DNA from: Tistrella bauzanensis
Lineage (GTDB): Bacteria > Pseudomonadota > Alphaproteobacteria > Tistrellales > Tistrellaceae
Assembly (NCBI RefSeq): GCF_014636235.1
Contig: NZ_BMDZ01000024.1
Coordinates: 1-64,000, forward strand
Direction: 5' to 3'
DNA: 64,000 nt
This document shows, piece after piece, positions 43,205 to 53,465 of the stretch. The position numbers were made by a program, and so were the translations under genes. How positions within the stretch are numbered: the stretch's first letter is position 1; each line of letters starts with the position of its first letter. The notes beneath the pieces were generated by a model. It was not told where the DNA came from, made no database searches, and saw only the letters and a program-made list of their open reading frames with translations.

Positions 43205-43399
43205 ATGTCGGAGGCGAAGAAGCAGGTGAAGGTCACCCAGCTGGGCAGCCCGATCGGGCGTCCCGACTATCAGCGTCAGACGCTGATCGGCCTGGGTCTC
43301 AACAAGCGGCATCGCAGCCGCGTGCTTGAGGATACCCCGTCGGTCCGTGGCATGATTGCCAGGGTGGCTCATCTCGTGGTCGTGGAGGAGGTGGCCTGA
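43205..43399 (+). CDS. rpmD: 50S ribosomal protein L30
   Basis: 64 residues from 43205 ([19 protein letters not shown]). L30 is optional in bacteria and is retained here. [24 protein letters not shown] is diagnostic. Five bases after rpsE. Confidence 0.97.
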   Translation: MSEAKKQVKVTQLGSPIGRPDYQRQTLIGLGLNKRHRSRVLEDTPSVRGMIARVAHLVVVEEVA

Positions 43400-43453
43400 G
43401 GGTGACCCCGGGCCTCCTGCACCAAACACACGAACGCAAGGAACAGCGGTGTC

Positions 43454-43936
43454 ATGAAGCTCAATGAGCTCAGGGACAATCCTGGTGCGACCAAGGCGCG
43501 CAAGCGCATTGGTCGCGGCCCCGGCTCGGGGACCGGCAAGACCGCCGGCAAGGGCCATAAGGGTGCCAAGGCGCGCGCAGGCGTGGCGATCAAGGGCTTC
43601 GAGGGCGGTCAGATGCCGCTGCATCGTCGCCTTCCGCGCCGTGGTTTCACCAACGCGCCCTTCCGTAACGATTTCGTTCATGTCAATCTGGGTCGCATCC
43701 AGAAGGCGATCGATGCCGGCAAGCTCGGCACCGACATCACCGAAGCGACCCTGGTTGAAGCCGGCCTGCTGCGTCGCGTTCGCGACGGTGTGCGCCTGCT
43801 TGCCAAGGGCGAGATCACCACGGCCGTGACCATCCACGTGTCCGGCGCCTCCGAGGCGGCGGTTGCGGCGGTTGAGAAGGCCGGCGGCAAGGTCGAGTTG
43901 CCGGCGGTGCCGGCAGCGGACGAGGCTCAGGCCTGA
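43454..43936 (+). CDS. rplO: 50S ribosomal protein L15
   Basis: 160 residues. The glycine/arginine-rich N-terminus that threads into 23S rRNA ([21 protein letters not shown]) is followed by the globular domain with [19 protein letters not shown]. The 242-base gap to secY contains a G/C hairpin (44052-44082) but no gene. Confidence 0.98.
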   Translation: MKLNELRDNPGATKARKRIGRGPGSGTGKTAGKGHKGAKARAGVAIKGFEGGQMPLHRRLPRRGFTNAPFRNDFVHVNLGRIQKAIDAGKLGTDITEATLVEAGLLRRVRDGVRLLAKGEITTAVTIHVSGASEAAVAAVEKAGGKVELPAVPAADEAQA

Positions 43937-44178
43937 TCTCTGGCCTGAGCTTGCGTCGTGCAGGCTTAGACGGGCGACCGTCCGCCGGTTCAGACCGGGG
44001 GATGGTTGCCCGCGCTCGCATTGCCGAAGCCGTCTGGGTGTGTCCCGGAGCGGCGGGGGCGACGCTGAGCGCCGGGCCCGCCCTGACGACGACAGACTGA
44101 TCCAGGTGTTCTGGCCGGCCCCGCCGGCTCAGGACATGCCTTCGAGATCCCCCTCTTCAAGCCGGGAGCGCATCCGCG

Positions 44179-45522
44179 ATGGCGTCCTCCGCCGATCAAC
44201 TTGCGGGCAGCCTGAATTTCGGGGCCTTCGGCAAGGCCACCGAACTGAAGAAGCGGCTCTGGTTCACCCTGGGCGCGCTGCTGGTCTATCGACTTGGCAC
44301 CTATATCCCGGTGCCGGGGATCAATCCCGCCGTGCTTGCCGAGGTGTTCAACCAGAATGCCGGCGGCATTCTCGGTATGTTCAACGTGTTCGCCGGCGGT
44401 GCGCTGGGGCGCATGACCATCTTTGCGCTGACCGTGATGCCCTACATCTCGGCCTCGATCATCGTGCAGCTGCTGACCGCAGTGCTGCCGAGCTTCGCGG
44501 CCTTGAAGAAGGAGGGCGAGAGCGGGCGCAAGCTGCTGAACCAGTACACCCGCTTCGGTACGGTGGGGCTGGCGATCGTTCAGGCCTATGGCATTTCGGT
44601 GGGGCTTGAGAGCCTGCAGGCGGGCTCTGTCGCCGCGGTCGCCGATCCTGGTCTTTATTTCCGCGCCGCGACCGTGATCACACTGGTCGGCGGCACGATG
44701 TTCCTGATGTGGCTGGGCGAGCAGATCACCGCCCGCGGCGTCGGCAACGGCATCTCGCTGATCATCTTCACCGGCATCGTCGCTGAACTGCCCGGCGCAC
44801 TCGCCCGGATGCTGGAACTGGGCCGGACCGGCGCGTTGTCGACCGGCTTCATCCTGTTCCTGCTGATCATGTCGGTGGCGGTGATCGCGTTCATCGTGTT
44901 CATGGAACGCGCCCAGCGGCGCATCGTGGTTCAGTACCCGAAGCGCCAGGTCGGCAACCGGATCTATGGTGGTGAAAGCTCGCATCTGCCGCTGAAGCTG
45001 AACACGGCCGGCGTGATCCCGCCGATCTTCGCAAGCTCGATCCTGCTGCTGCCGACCACCATCGCCAGCTTCAACGCGACCGGCGGACCGGCCTGGGTGA
45101 CCTGGCTGACCACCAATCTGGCTCATGGCGAGCCCCTGTATCTGGGGCTGTACATCGCGGCCATCCTGTTCTTCTGCTTCTTCTATACCGCGATTGTGTT
45201 CAATCCGGAGGAGACGGCGGACAATCTGCGCAAACATGGCGGGTTCATTCCCGGCATCCGGCCCGGCGCGAAGACCGCTGAGTATCTGGATTATGTGCTG
45301 ACCCGGCTGACGGCGATCGGCGCGATCTATATCGCTGCGGTCTGCGCCCTGCCTGAACTCCTGATCAGCGAGTATGCGGTCCCGTTCTACTTTGGTGGCA
45401 CCAGCCTGCTGATCGTGGTCAACGTCACCATCGATACCGTGGCCCAGATCCAGTCCCACCTGCTGGCGCACCAGTATGAGGGGCTGATCAAGAAGGCCCG
45501 ACTCAAAGGACGGCGGTCGTGA
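44179..45522 (+). CDS. secY: Preprotein translocase subunit SecY
   Basis: 447 residues and ten transmembrane helices. SecY forms the protein-conducting channel with SecE (16996) and Sec[13 protein letters not shown] opens the first helix, the plug domain follows, and the cytoplasmic loop [17 protein letters not shown] and the C-terminal [13 protein letters not shown] are conserved. Its stop overlaps the GTG start of adk. Confidence 0.99.
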   Translation: MASSADQLAGSLNFGAFGKATELKKRLWFTLGALLVYRLGTYIPVPGINPAVLAEVFNQNAGGILGMFNVFAGGALGRMTIFALTVMPYISASIIVQLLTAVLPSFAALKKEGESGRKLLNQYTRFGTVGLAIVQAYGISVGLESLQAGSVAAVADPGLYFRAATVITLVGGTMFLMWLGEQITARGVGNGISLIIFTGIVAELPGALARMLELGRTGALSTGFILFLLIMSVAVIAFIVFMERAQRRIVVQYPKRQVGNRIYGGESSHLPLKLNTAGVIPPIFASSILLLPTTIASFNATGGPAWVTWLTTNLAHGEPLYLGLYIAAILFFCFFYTAIVFNPEETADNLRKHGGFIPGIRPGAKTAEYLDYVLTRLTAIGAIYIAAVCALPELLISEYAVPFYFGGTSLLIVVNVTIDTVAQIQSHLLAHQYEGLIKKARLKGRRS

Positions 45523-46172
45523 TCCTGATCCTTCTCGGACCTCCCGGTGCCGGCAAAGGCACACAGTCGCAGCGCCTGGTCGACGCCTATGGCATCGTGC
45601 AGCTGTCCACAGGGGACATGCTCCGCGCCGAGGTGAAATCGGGCAGCGAGCTTGGCAATCGCGTCAAGGCGATCATGGACAGCGGAAAGCTGGTGCCGGA
45701 TCAGGCGATCATCGATATGATCGCCGGCCGCATCGGTCTGGATGACTGCCGCAACGGCTTCATCCTCGACGGCTTTCCCCGCACCGTGGCCCAGGCCGAG
45801 GCGCTGGACGGCATGCTGGCCTCCCGCGGGCTTCATCTGGATCATGTGATCGAGATGAAGGTCGATGATGCGGCACTGGTCGAGCGGATCACCGGACGTT
45901 TCGCCTGCGCCAGATGCGGCGCCGGCTATCATGACACTTTCCAGAAGCCCAAGGTTGCGGGCGTCTGTGATGTGTGCGGGTCGACTGAGTTCACCCGCCG
46001 CAAGGACGACAATGCCGAGACGGTGACGAGCCGGCTCGAAGCCTACCATGCGCAGACCGCGCCGCTGCTGCCCTACTATGAGACGAAGGGCCTTTTGCGG
46101 ACGGTGGACGGCATGGCCGACATCGATGATGTGACCCGGGCGTTGAAAGCCATCCTCGGCAGCGGGTCGTAA
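45519..46172 (+). CDS. adk: Adenylate kinase with zinc-type lid
   Basis: 217 residues from a GTG that overlaps the secY stop (GTGA). It interconverts AMP, ADP and ATP. The P-loop is GPPGAGKGT (residues 7-15), and the core has [12 protein letters not shown]. The lid has four cysteines as CARC and CDVC, about 17 residues apart, which fits the zinc-binding long form rather than the H-bond lid of E. coli. The gene is in the usual place between secY and rpsM. Confidence 0.98.
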   Translation: MILILLGPPGAGKGTQSQRLVDAYGIVQLSTGDMLRAEVKSGSELGNRVKAIMDSGKLVPDQAIIDMIAGRIGLDDCRNGFILDGFPRTVAQAEALDGMLASRGLHLDHVIEMKVDDAALVERITGRFACARCGAGYHDTFQKPKVAGVCDVCGSTEFTRRKDDNAETVTSRLEAYHAQTAPLLPYYETKGLLRTVDGMADIDDVTRALKAILGSGS

Positions 46173-46183
46173 CTTCTGAGTGG

Positions 46184-46211
46184 TTGACTTGAGCGACGGT
46201 CATCCTATAAT
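46184..46211 (+). promoter_or_regulatory. Near-consensus promoter of the alpha operon
   Basis: TTGACT (46184-46189), 16 bases, TATAAT (46206-46211). A start near 46218 gives a 60-base leader before rpsM. It lets rpsM-rpsK-rpoA-rplQ be transcribed apart from the spc operon. Confidence 0.85.
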
Positions 46212-46277
46212 CGCGCCCCTCCGCGCCGAGTGGGCGCGTGCGGGCGCAGACCGTCGGTCGACGAAGGAGAATCAAGC

Positions 46278-46646
46278 GTGGCGCGTATTGCAGGTGTGAA
46301 TATCCCGACCGCGAAGCGAGTCGAGATCGCGCTGACCTACATTCACGGCATTGGCCGGTCGAAGTCGCAGGAAATCTGCGGCAAGGTGGGAATCCCGACC
46401 GAGCGGCGCGTGAACGAACTGTCGGATGCCGAAGTGATCCGCATCCGTGAAGTGATTGACAGCGATTATGCGGTCGAGGGTGACCTCCGCCGCGAAGTCG
46501 CGATGAACATCAAGCGCCTGATGGACCTCGGCTGCTACCGCGGCCTGCGGCATCGTCGTGGCCTGCCGGTGCGCGGTCAGCGCACCCACACCAATGCGCG
46601 GACCCGCAAGGGCCCGGCGAAGCCGATTGCGGGCAAGAAGAAGTAA
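46278..46646 (+). CDS. rpsM: 30S ribosomal protein S13
   Basis: 122 residues from the GTG at 46278 ([19 protein letters not shown]), with AAGGAGAA upstream. S13 forms inter-subunit bridges B1a and B1b. The C-terminal basic tail [15 protein letters not shown] is complete. Confidence 0.98.
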   Translation: MARIAGVNIPTAKRVEIALTYIHGIGRSKSQEICGKVGIPTERRVNELSDAEVIRIREVIDSDYAVEGDLRREVAMNIKRLMDLGCYRGLRHRRGLPVRGQRTHTNARTRKGPAKPIAGKKK

Positions 46647-46655
46647 GGACGCACC

Positions 46656-47048
46656 ATGGCCAAGGATACGGGTGCTCGTCTGCGCCGCCGCGACAGGAAG
46701 AATATCACTTCCGGTGTCGCGCACGTGAACGCGAGCTTCAACAACACCATGATCACCATCACCGACGTGCAGGGGAACACCATCTCCTGGTCGTCCTCGG
46801 GGACCATGGGCTTCAAGGGTTCGCGCAAGTCTACCCCTTACGCGGCGCAGGTCGCTGCCGAAGACGCCGGCCGCAAGGCCGCCGAACACGGCATGCGCAC
46901 CCTGGATGTCGAGGTCAAGGGTCCGGGCTCGGGCCGGGAATCGGCTCTGCGTGCCCTGCAGGCGGCGGGTTTCGCGATCACCTCGATCCGCGACGTGACC
47001 CCGATCCCGCATAACGGCTGCCGCCCGCCCAAGCGGCGCCGCGTCTGA
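46656..47048 (+). CDS. rpsK: 30S ribosomal protein S11
   Basis: 130 residues. S11 lies on the platform near the mRNA exit. [18 protein letters not shown] and the final [13 protein letters not shown] are diagnostic. The expected next gene in gammaproteobacteria, rpsD, is absent, as is normal in this class; 174 bases lead to rpoA. Confidence 0.98.
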   Translation: MAKDTGARLRRRDRKNITSGVAHVNASFNNTMITITDVQGNTISWSSSGTMGFKGSRKSTPYAAQVAAEDAGRKAAEHGMRTLDVEVKGPGSGRESALRALQAAGFAITSIRDVTPIPHNGCRPPKRRRV

Positions 47049-47222
47049 CGTCAAGGACCGCACGCGCCCCCGCCGGTCGGACGCGATAGCCCGGGAGGGC
47101 GCCGCGCCGGCCGGCTTCAGCCTGTCCGGTTCCGCGTCGCCGGCGCGGCGGGCAAGAGCGCCCGCCGGATCCCCGCAACGACCGGCACCCCATCGCGGCG
47201 CGAGCAACGAGAGGTCGTTCAC

Positions 47223-48239
47223 GTGATCCATAAGAATTGGCAGGACCTGATTAAGCCGACCAAGCTCGAGATCGAGCCGGGGGCCAATCCGGCCCGGCAG
47301 GCGACCGTCGTCGCCGAGCCGCTCGAACGCGGCTTCGGCATGACGCTCGGCAATGCCCTGCGCCGGGTGCTGCTGTCGTCGCTTCAAGGCGCCGCAGTTA
47401 CGGCGATCAAGATCGACGGCGTTCTTCACGAGTTTTCATCGGTCCCCGGTGTCCGCGAGGACGTGACGGATATCGTGCTGAACGTGAAGACCATGTCGCT
47501 GACCATGCATGCCGAAGGCCCCAAGCGCATGGCGCTGAAGGCCACCGGCCCCTGCGAGGTCAAGGCATCGATGATCCAGACCGGTCCTGATATCGGGATT
47601 CTGGATCCGGACCTGGTTCTGTGCACGCTGGATGACGGCGCGGTGCTGAACATGGAATTCGTGGTGAACACCGGCAAGGGCTATGTCCCGGCCTCGGCCA
47701 ACCGCCCCGAAGACGCGCCGATCGGTTTGATCCCGGTCGATGCCCTGTACAGCCCGATCAAGAAGGTCTCGTACAAGGTCGAGAACAGCCGCGTCGGTTC
47801 CTATACCGATTTCGACCGGCTCTCGCTCCATGTCGAAACCAACGGCGCCATCACCCCGGAAGATTCGATCGCGCTTGCCGCCCGGATCCTCCAGGACCAG
47901 TTCCAGCTCTTCATCAACTTCGAAGAGCCGGAGATGCCGACCGAGCGTGAAGAGCATGACGAGCTGCCCTTCAACCCGAACCTCCTCCGCAAGGTCGAGG
48001 AACTGGAACTGTCGGTGCGTTCGGCGAACTGCCTGAAGAACGACAACATCGTGTATATCGGCGATCTGGTCCAGAAGACCGAGGCCGAGATGCTGCGGAC
48101 GCCGAACTTCGGTCGCAAGTCGCTGAACGAGATCAAGGAGGTTCTGTCCTCCATGGGTCTGAAGCTCGGCATGCAGATCAGCAACTGGCCGCCGGAGAAT
48201 ATCGAAGAGCTGGCCAAGAAGCTGGAAGAGCCCTATTGA
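47223..48239 (+). CDS. rpoA: RNA polymerase alpha subunit
   Basis: 338 residues from a GTG at 47223, with AGAGG upstream. The N-terminal dimerisation domain ([25 protein letters not shown] in two blocks) assembles beta and beta'. The C-terminal domain (about 255-325) carries [22 protein letters not shown] and the DNA/UP-element and activator surface. Confidence 0.99.
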   Translation: MIHKNWQDLIKPTKLEIEPGANPARQATVVAEPLERGFGMTLGNALRRVLLSSLQGAAVTAIKIDGVLHEFSSVPGVREDVTDIVLNVKTMSLTMHAEGPKRMALKATGPCEVKASMIQTGPDIGILDPDLVLCTLDDGAVLNMEFVVNTGKGYVPASANRPEDAPIGLIPVDALYSPIKKVSYKVENSRVGSYTDFDRLSLHVETNGAITPEDSIALAARILQDQFQLFINFEEPEMPTEREEHDELPFNPNLLRKVEELELSVRSANCLKNDNIVYIGDLVQKTEAEMLRTPNFGRKSLNEIKEVLSSMGLKLGMQISNWPPENIEELAKKLEEPY

Positions 48240-48465
48240 TCGGCCGGCGGGGCAGCCGGAAGGCCCATGCCCCGCGCCGCCGATATCGGGTTCCGACGAC
48301 CGCCCGCGTCATGCGGGCGACTACCTCACGGGGTGGATTGTGCCTGCGCACGTCGGCCCCTTTGAAAATCGCATCGCGGCGCGCGACAGGGATGGCAACG
48401 CCCCGACGCGCGCCACAGTGCCCGGATACCGGGCACGGATGATGCCCGAGCAGGAGTAAACTGTC

Positions 48466-48885
48466 GTGCGCCATGGAATGAGCGGTCGCAAGCTGAACCG
48501 CACCAGCGCCCATCGCAAGGCGATGTTCGCCAATATGGCCGTGGCTCTGCTGAAGCATGAGCAGATCAAGACCACCCTGCCGAAGGCGAAGGAACTGCGC
48601 CCGGTTGTGGAGCGCCTGATCACGCTGGGCAAGCGCGGTGATCTGCATGCCCGCCGCCAGGCCGCGGCACGCCTGCCGGACGACGTGATCGTCCGCAAGC
48701 TGTTTGCCGAACTGGCCGAGCGCTATCAGGGCCGCGCCGGTGGCTATACCCGCGTGCTGAAGGCGGGCTTCCGCTATGGCGACAATGCGCCGATGGCGAT
48801 CATCGAGCTGGTCGACCGCAACCCCGCCGCCAAGGGCCAGGATTCGGGCCCGAAGCAGGTTGCCGAGGACGACGCCGAGGATTGA
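48466..48885 (+). CDS. rplQ: 50S ribosomal protein L17
   Basis: 139 residues from a GTG at 48466 ([19 protein letters not shown]). L17 surrounds the tunnel exit. GAGTAA with upstream AGGAG precedes it. It ends the long ribosomal block; the terminator lies about 90 bases downstream. Confidence 0.98.
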   Translation: MRHGMSGRKLNRTSAHRKAMFANMAVALLKHEQIKTTLPKAKELRPVVERLITLGKRGDLHARRQAAARLPDDVIVRKLFAELAERYQGRAGGYTRVLKAGFRYGDNAPMAIIELVDRNPAAKGQDSGPKQVAEDDAED

Positions 48886-48976
48886 TCGCCCGTTCCGGCT
48901 GTGAACGCCCCTTGCCCGTCGGCGCGGACGGGCCAGGGGATCATGGCCCCGGAACACGGTGCATCGGTGACGAGGA

Positions 48977-49010
48977 CGGGCAGCACGCCACATGGTGTGC
49001 TGCCCGTTTT
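48977..49010 (+). terminator. Rho-independent terminator of the alpha operon
   Basis: CGGGCAGCAC (48977-48986) pairs with GTGCTGCCCG (48997-49006), and TTTT follows at once. It closes the ribosomal gene block. Confidence 0.9.
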
Positions 49011-49060
49011 CCGTTGGGGCGGGTTTCCTTTGGCGGCTGGGCGTGGGCGTGCGGCGGTGC

Positions 49061-49088
49061 TTGTCGGCTGAGACGCCGGCGTTATGCT
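49061..49088 (+). promoter_or_regulatory. Promoter candidate for the second Do protease
   Basis: TTGTCG (49061-49066), 16 bases, TATGCT (49083-49088). The start would be about 55 bases before the protease ATG. Confidence 0.5.
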
Positions 49089-49149
49089 GTGAGCCGGCGG
49101 CGACGGGACGCCCAAGGATCAGGACCGGGGATCGTGACCGGCCGGGAAG

Positions 49150-50655
49150 ATGAAGGTGTGCGGGATGTCGAAGCGGGTGATCGACCGGAACAGGTGCGCC
49201 GCCGCCCTGGCGGCGGGGTGGCTGCATGTGCGGGGGCTGGCGGTGGCCTGGACGATCGCGGTCGTCGTGCTGGCAGGTGCGGCGCCGGTGATGGCGGCCG
49301 ATGATGCGGCGGCCAGGCGCGTGCCGGAAACCCGGACCGAGATGCAGCTGTCATTTGCGCCGGTGGTGCGGGCGGCGGCGCCGGCTGTGGTGAACATCTA
49401 CACCCGCCGGACCGTGGTGGTGCAGCAACGCTCGCCCTTCTTCGACGATCCGTTCTTCCGCCGGTTCTTTGGCGACCGCATGGGATTGGGCCGGCCATCG
49501 GAGCGGGTGCAGAACTCGCTGGGGTCAGGGGTGATCGTCGACGGCCGCGGCTTCGTCGTGACCAACAACCATGTCATCGACGGCGCCGAGCAGATCACGG
49601 TGGTTCTGAACGACCGGCGCGAGTTTCCGGCCGAGGTGGTGCGTCTCGATGCCCAGACCGATCTGGCGGTGCTGAAGATCGATCCTGAGGGGGTTGAACT
49701 GCCCGCGCTGACCTTCGGCGACAGCGATGCGGTCGAGGTGGGTGACCTGGTGCTGGCGATCGGCAATCCGTTCGGCGTGGGCCAGACCGTCACCAGCGGC
49801 ATCGTGTCGGCATTGGCCCGGACCATGGTCGGGGTCTCGGATTTCCAGTCGTTCATCCAGACCGATGCCGCGATCAACCCCGGCAATTCCGGCGGTGCGC
49901 TGGTGACGCTGGATGGCCGGGTGGTGGGCATCAACACCGCGATCTTCAGCCGGTCGGGCGGATCGAACGGCATCGGCTTCGCGATTCCGGCAACCCTGGT
50001 GCGGACGGTCGTGCAGGCAGCGATCGAGGGCCGGCCGGTGGCGCGGCCCTGGCTTGGCGCACGCGGCCAGCCGGTGACCGCGGATATCGCCGAAAGCCTG
50101 GACCTGCCGCGGCCATCTGGCGTGGTGGTCAGCCATGTTCATCCGGACGGACCGGCGGCCGGGGTGCTGAAGCGCGGCGACGTGATCCTGGAGATCGGCG
50201 GCCGGGTGGTCGACGATCCGCGGGCGTTGCGCTTCCGGCTGGCGGCCGCCGGCATCGGCGGCGATACCGAGGTGACGATCTGGCGCGATGGACGCCGGCA
50301 GACCGTGTCGCTGCCGCTGGTGGCGGCACCTGAGACGGTGGCGCGCGATGAACGCGAGATCAGCGGCGCCAACCCGCTGGCGGGGGCGAAGATCGCCAAT
50401 CTGTCACCGGCACTGGCCGAGGAACTGGGCCTGGACGGGTTCGAGGAAGGGGTGATCGTGATCGACATCGCCCGCGGATCGCCGGCGGCGGCGATCGGCC
50501 TGCGCCCCGGCGACATGATCGTGGCGATCAACGGCGCGAAACTGAACCGCGCGGCCGATGTGGTGTCAAGGCTTGCGGCCGTGCGGGGCGAACGACGCTG
50601 GCGGCTGACCTTGCGCCGCGAGGGGCGCGAACTCACCTTGGAGCTTGTGCGCTGA
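49150..50655 (+). CDS. Do/DegQ-type serine protease, second copy
   Basis: 501 residues; an ATG at 49165 (MSKRVID) is an alternative start. A hydrophobic segment (about 30-48) ending APVMAADD looks like a cleavable signal peptide, so it is periplasmic. The triad is H141 (TNNHVI), D171 (TDLAVL) and S247 (GNSGGALV). Two PDZ domains follow (about 290-375, 400-495). The loop after the signal contains FFDDPFFRRFFGDR, as in DegQ/MucD-type enzymes. It shares only the family pattern with the protease at 9638, so it is an ancient paralogue. It heads a run of six plus-strand genes ending with the ATP12 chaperone. Confidence 0.94.
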   Translation: MKVCGMSKRVIDRNRCAAALAAGWLHVRGLAVAWTIAVVVLAGAAPVMAADDAAARRVPETRTEMQLSFAPVVRAAAPAVVNIYTRRTVVVQQRSPFFDDPFFRRFFGDRMGLGRPSERVQNSLGSGVIVDGRGFVVTNNHVIDGAEQITVVLNDRREFPAEVVRLDAQTDLAVLKIDPEGVELPALTFGDSDAVEVGDLVLAIGNPFGVGQTVTSGIVSALARTMVGVSDFQSFIQTDAAINPGNSGGALVTLDGRVVGINTAIFSRSGGSNGIGFAIPATLVRTVVQAAIEGRPVARPWLGARGQPVTADIAESLDLPRPSGVVVSHVHPDGPAAGVLKRGDVILEIGGRVVDDPRALRFRLAAAGIGGDTEVTIWRDGRRQTVSLPLVAAPETVARDEREISGANPLAGAKIANLSPALAEELGLDGFEEGVIVIDIARGSPAAAIGLRPGDMIVAINGAKLNRAADVVSRLAAVRGERRWRLTLRREGRELTLELVR

Positions 50656-50701
50656 ACCGGACCGGGCCGGCGCCTTCAGAGCGGGAGGCTGCATAATTCC
50701 C

Positions 50702-52048
50702 ATGGCGACGCTGTTCGATGCCGCAGCCCCACGCCCCCTGGCCGACCGGCTGCGACCGGCGCGGATCGAGGACATCGTGGGCCAGGACCATCTGTTCGGC
50801 CCCGACGGGCCGGTGACGCGCATGGTCCAGGCGCGGCGACTGGCATCGCTGGTGCTGTGGGGGCCGCCGGGAACCGGCAAGACGACGCTGGCGCGCCTGC
50901 TGGCCGAGGCCACGGGCATGCGGTTCGCGGCGCTCTCGGCGGTGTTCTCAAGCGTCGGCGACCTGCGCAAGGCTTTTGCCGAGGCGGCGGCGCTGCGCGA
51001 TACCGGGCGCCAGACGCTGCTGTTCGTGGACGAGATCCACCGCTTCAACCGTGCGCAACAGGACAGTTTTCTGCCCTATGTCGAAGATGGCACCGTCACG
51101 CTGATTGGCGCCACCACCGAGAACCCGTCCTTCGAGCTGAACGGCGCGTTGTTGTCGCGCACCCAGGTGCTGGTGCTGCGACGGCTGGACGAGGCGGCCC
51201 TGACCGAGCTTCTGATCCGCGCCGAGGCAGCCGAGGCACGGCCGCTGCCGGTTGACAGCGAGGCGCGGGACGCGCTGGTGGCGATGGCGGATGGCGATGG
51301 CCGCTTCCTGCTGAACATGGCCGACATGCTGTATGCGCTGCCCGAGGGCGAGGTGCTGGACACAAGCCGCCTGGGCCAGTTGCTCCAGCGCCGGATGCCG
51401 CTCTATGACAAGGCGCAGGAAGGCCATTACAACCTGATCAGCGCGCTGCACAAATCGCTGCGCGGATCGGATGTCGACGCGGCGCTCTATTGGTTCGCGC
51501 GGATGCTGGAGGGCGGCGAGGATCCGCTTTATGTCATCCGCCGGCTGATCCGCTTCGCGGTCGAGGATATCGGCATGGCCGATCCGCGGGCCCTGGAACA
51601 GGCGCAGGCGGCCCATGCGGCCTATGAGACGCTGGGCAGCCCGGAAGGCGAACTCGCCATCGCGCAGGCCGTGGTCTATCTTGCGACGGCACCCAAATCG
51701 AACGGCGTGTATGTGGCCTATAAGGCCGCCCGGCGGCTGGCGAAGGAAACCGGATCGCTGATGCCGCCGATGCATATCCTGAACGCGCCGACGAAGATGA
51801 TGAAACAGCTTGGCTATGGCCATGGCTATGACTACGACCATGATGCGCCGGACGCGTTTTCGGGCCGCGATTACTGGCCGGAGGCGATGGGCGCACGGGT
51901 GATTTATGAGCCACGTCCACGCGGGTTCGAGCGGGACATCGCCAAGCGGCTGGAGTATTGGGCGAAGCTGCGTGCCGAGCGTCAGGCGGAGATGCGCGCG
52001 GCCGAACGGGCAGGCAAGGCCAGGGACGGGAAGGGCGAGACGTCATGA
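50702..52048 (+). CDS. rarA: Replication-associated recombination protein A (AAA+ ATPase)
   Basis: 448 residues from the ATG at 50702 (MATLFDAAAPRPLADRLRP). An MgsA/WRNIP1-type ATPase that acts at stalled forks and interacts with SSB. Walker A is GPPGTGKTTLARLLA (about 53), Walker B is LLFVDEIHRFNRAQQD and sensor 1 is GATTENPSFE. The C-terminal tetramerisation domain with LGSPEGELAIAQAVVYLA is complete. Its stop overlaps the crcB start by four bases. Confidence 0.96.
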   Translation: MATLFDAAAPRPLADRLRPARIEDIVGQDHLFGPDGPVTRMVQARRLASLVLWGPPGTGKTTLARLLAEATGMRFAALSAVFSSVGDLRKAFAEAAALRDTGRQTLLFVDEIHRFNRAQQDSFLPYVEDGTVTLIGATTENPSFELNGALLSRTQVLVLRRLDEAALTELLIRAEAAEARPLPVDSEARDALVAMADGDGRFLLNMADMLYALPEGEVLDTSRLGQLLQRRMPLYDKAQEGHYNLISALHKSLRGSDVDAALYWFARMLEGGEDPLYVIRRLIRFAVEDIGMADPRALEQAQAAHAAYETLGSPEGELAIAQAVVYLATAPKSNGVYVAYKAARRLAKETGSLMPPMHILNAPTKMMKQLGYGHGYDYDHDAPDAFSGRDYWPEAMGARVIYEPRPRGFERDIAKRLEYWAKLRAERQAEMRAAERAGKARDGKGETS

Positions 52049-52440
52049 CCGCATTCGCACCGGTGACGCTGGTGGTGATCGCCGCCGGCGGTGCGGCAGG
52101 GGCCCTGGCACGTCACAGTGTCAACAGCTGGGCGGCAGCGGCGTTCGGCCTGGGCTTTCCCTGGGGCACGGTGATCGTGAACATCGCCGGATCGTTCCTG
52201 ATGGGGCTGCTGGCGGGGGCCGCGGCACATGGCCTGCCGATGTTTCCCCACGCCCGGACCCTGATCGCCACCGGATTTCTTGGCGCCTTCACCACATTCT
52301 CGACCTTTTCGCTGGATGCGGTGAGCCTGTGGCAGCGGGGCGAGACGGTGGTCGCGGCGCTGTATGTGGGCGGATCGGTGGCTTTGGGGGTTCTGGGCCT
52401 GCTGGGCGGGCTGATGGTGGCAAGGATGGTGGCCGGATGA
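52045..52440 (+). CDS. crcB: Fluoride channel CrcB/FluC
   Basis: 131 residues with four transmembrane helices; a dual-topology dimer that lets fluoride leave the cell. GTVIVNIAGSFLMG and GFLGAFTTFSTFS, which supply the pore asparagine, the phenylalanine box and the central sodium site, are intact. Overlaps of four bases with rarA and with the next gene show one transcript. No fluoride riboswitch precedes it. Confidence 0.96.
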   Translation: MTAFAPVTLVVIAAGGAAGALARHSVNSWAAAAFGLGFPWGTVIVNIAGSFLMGLLAGAAAHGLPMFPHARTLIATGFLGAFTTFSTFSLDAVSLWQRGETVVAALYVGGSVALGVLGLLGGLMVARMVAG

Positions 52441-53465
52441 CCGGTTCCGCGCAAGGGACAGGCGGTGGCCACCAGCCATTGCATCTGAATGTGAGCGATG
52501 ACGAGGACGGCCAGCGGCTGGACCGCTGGCTGCGCCGGCGGCTGCCGGGGCTGGGCTTTGCCGAGGCGCAACGCTGGAGCCGCACCGGCCAGGTGCGGGT
52601 GGATGGCAAGCGCGCCAAGCCCGATCTGCGGCTGACGGCCGGTGCCACGGTTCGCCTGCCGCCGCTGGCCCTGCCGATGCTGGACGCGGCGGCGGAAGGC
52701 CGCGTGGCGCAACGCGCGAGCGGCGCCGAGGATGCGGCCTTCCTGCGGGGCCGGGTGCTGGTCGAGACCGACGACCTGATCCTGATCGACAAGCCGTCCG
52801 GGCTGGCGGTGCAGGGCGGCAGCGGCACCGACCGGCATCTGGACGGCATGCTCGACGGGCTGGCCCGTCCGGGTGACGTTGAGCGGCCACGGCTGGTGCA
52901 CCGCCTGGACCGCGACACCTCGGGCGTGCTGCTGCTGGCCCGCAATGCCCGCGCCGCCGCCTGGGCGACCCGGGCGTTCCGCGAGCGGACCACCACCAAG
53001 ATCTATTGGGCGGTCACCCTGGGCGTGCCATCGCCACAGCGCGGCGTGATCGACCTGCCCCTGGCCAAACGACCGGTGGAACGCGGCGGGGAACGGATGG
53101 TGGCGGTGGATGAGGGCGAGGACGGCCAGAGCGCGATCACCGAATACGAGGTGATGGCAACCGGCGGCCCCTGCGCGCTGGTGGCGCTGAAGCCGCTGAC
53201 CGGCCGCACCCACCAGCTGCGCGCCCATCTGGCGGCGATCGGCACGCCGATCGTGGGCGACCTGAAATATGGCGGGGCCGCGGTGGATCTGCGGCGGATC
53301 GGCCTGCCGAAGCGGCTGCACCTGCATGCCCGTCGCCTGACCCTGACCGGGCCGGATGGCCGGCGGATATCGGCGGCAGCACCCCTGCCACCCCATATGG
53401 CCGCCAGCTTCGCGCGGCTTGGTCTGGACTTGGGGATGGGCCTGAACCTGGAGATCGACGGATGA
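52437..53465 (+). CDS. RluA/RluC-family 23S rRNA pseudouridine synthase
   Basis: 342 residues from the ATG overlapping the crcB stop. An N-terminal S4 RNA-binding domain (about 20-75; DGQRLDRWLRRRLP) precedes the synthase domain, with catalytic Asp158 in HRLDRDTSG. KPLTGRTHQLRAHLAAIG and GDLKYGG complete the active site. RluC (23S U955/2504/2580) is the likeliest member, but RluD cannot be fully excluded. The next gene overlaps by four bases. Confidence 0.93.
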   Translation: MTGSAQGTGGGHQPLHLNVSDDEDGQRLDRWLRRRLPGLGFAEAQRWSRTGQVRVDGKRAKPDLRLTAGATVRLPPLALPMLDAAAEGRVAQRASGAEDAAFLRGRVLVETDDLILIDKPSGLAVQGGSGTDRHLDGMLDGLARPGDVERPRLVHRLDRDTSGVLLLARNARAAAWATRAFRERTTTKIYWAVTLGVPSPQRGVIDLPLAKRPVERGGERMVAVDEGEDGQSAITEYEVMATGGPCALVALKPLTGRTHQLRAHLAAIGTPIVGDLKYGGAAVDLRRIGLPKRLHLHARRLTLTGPDGRRISAAAPLPPHMAASFARLGLDLGMGLNLEIDG

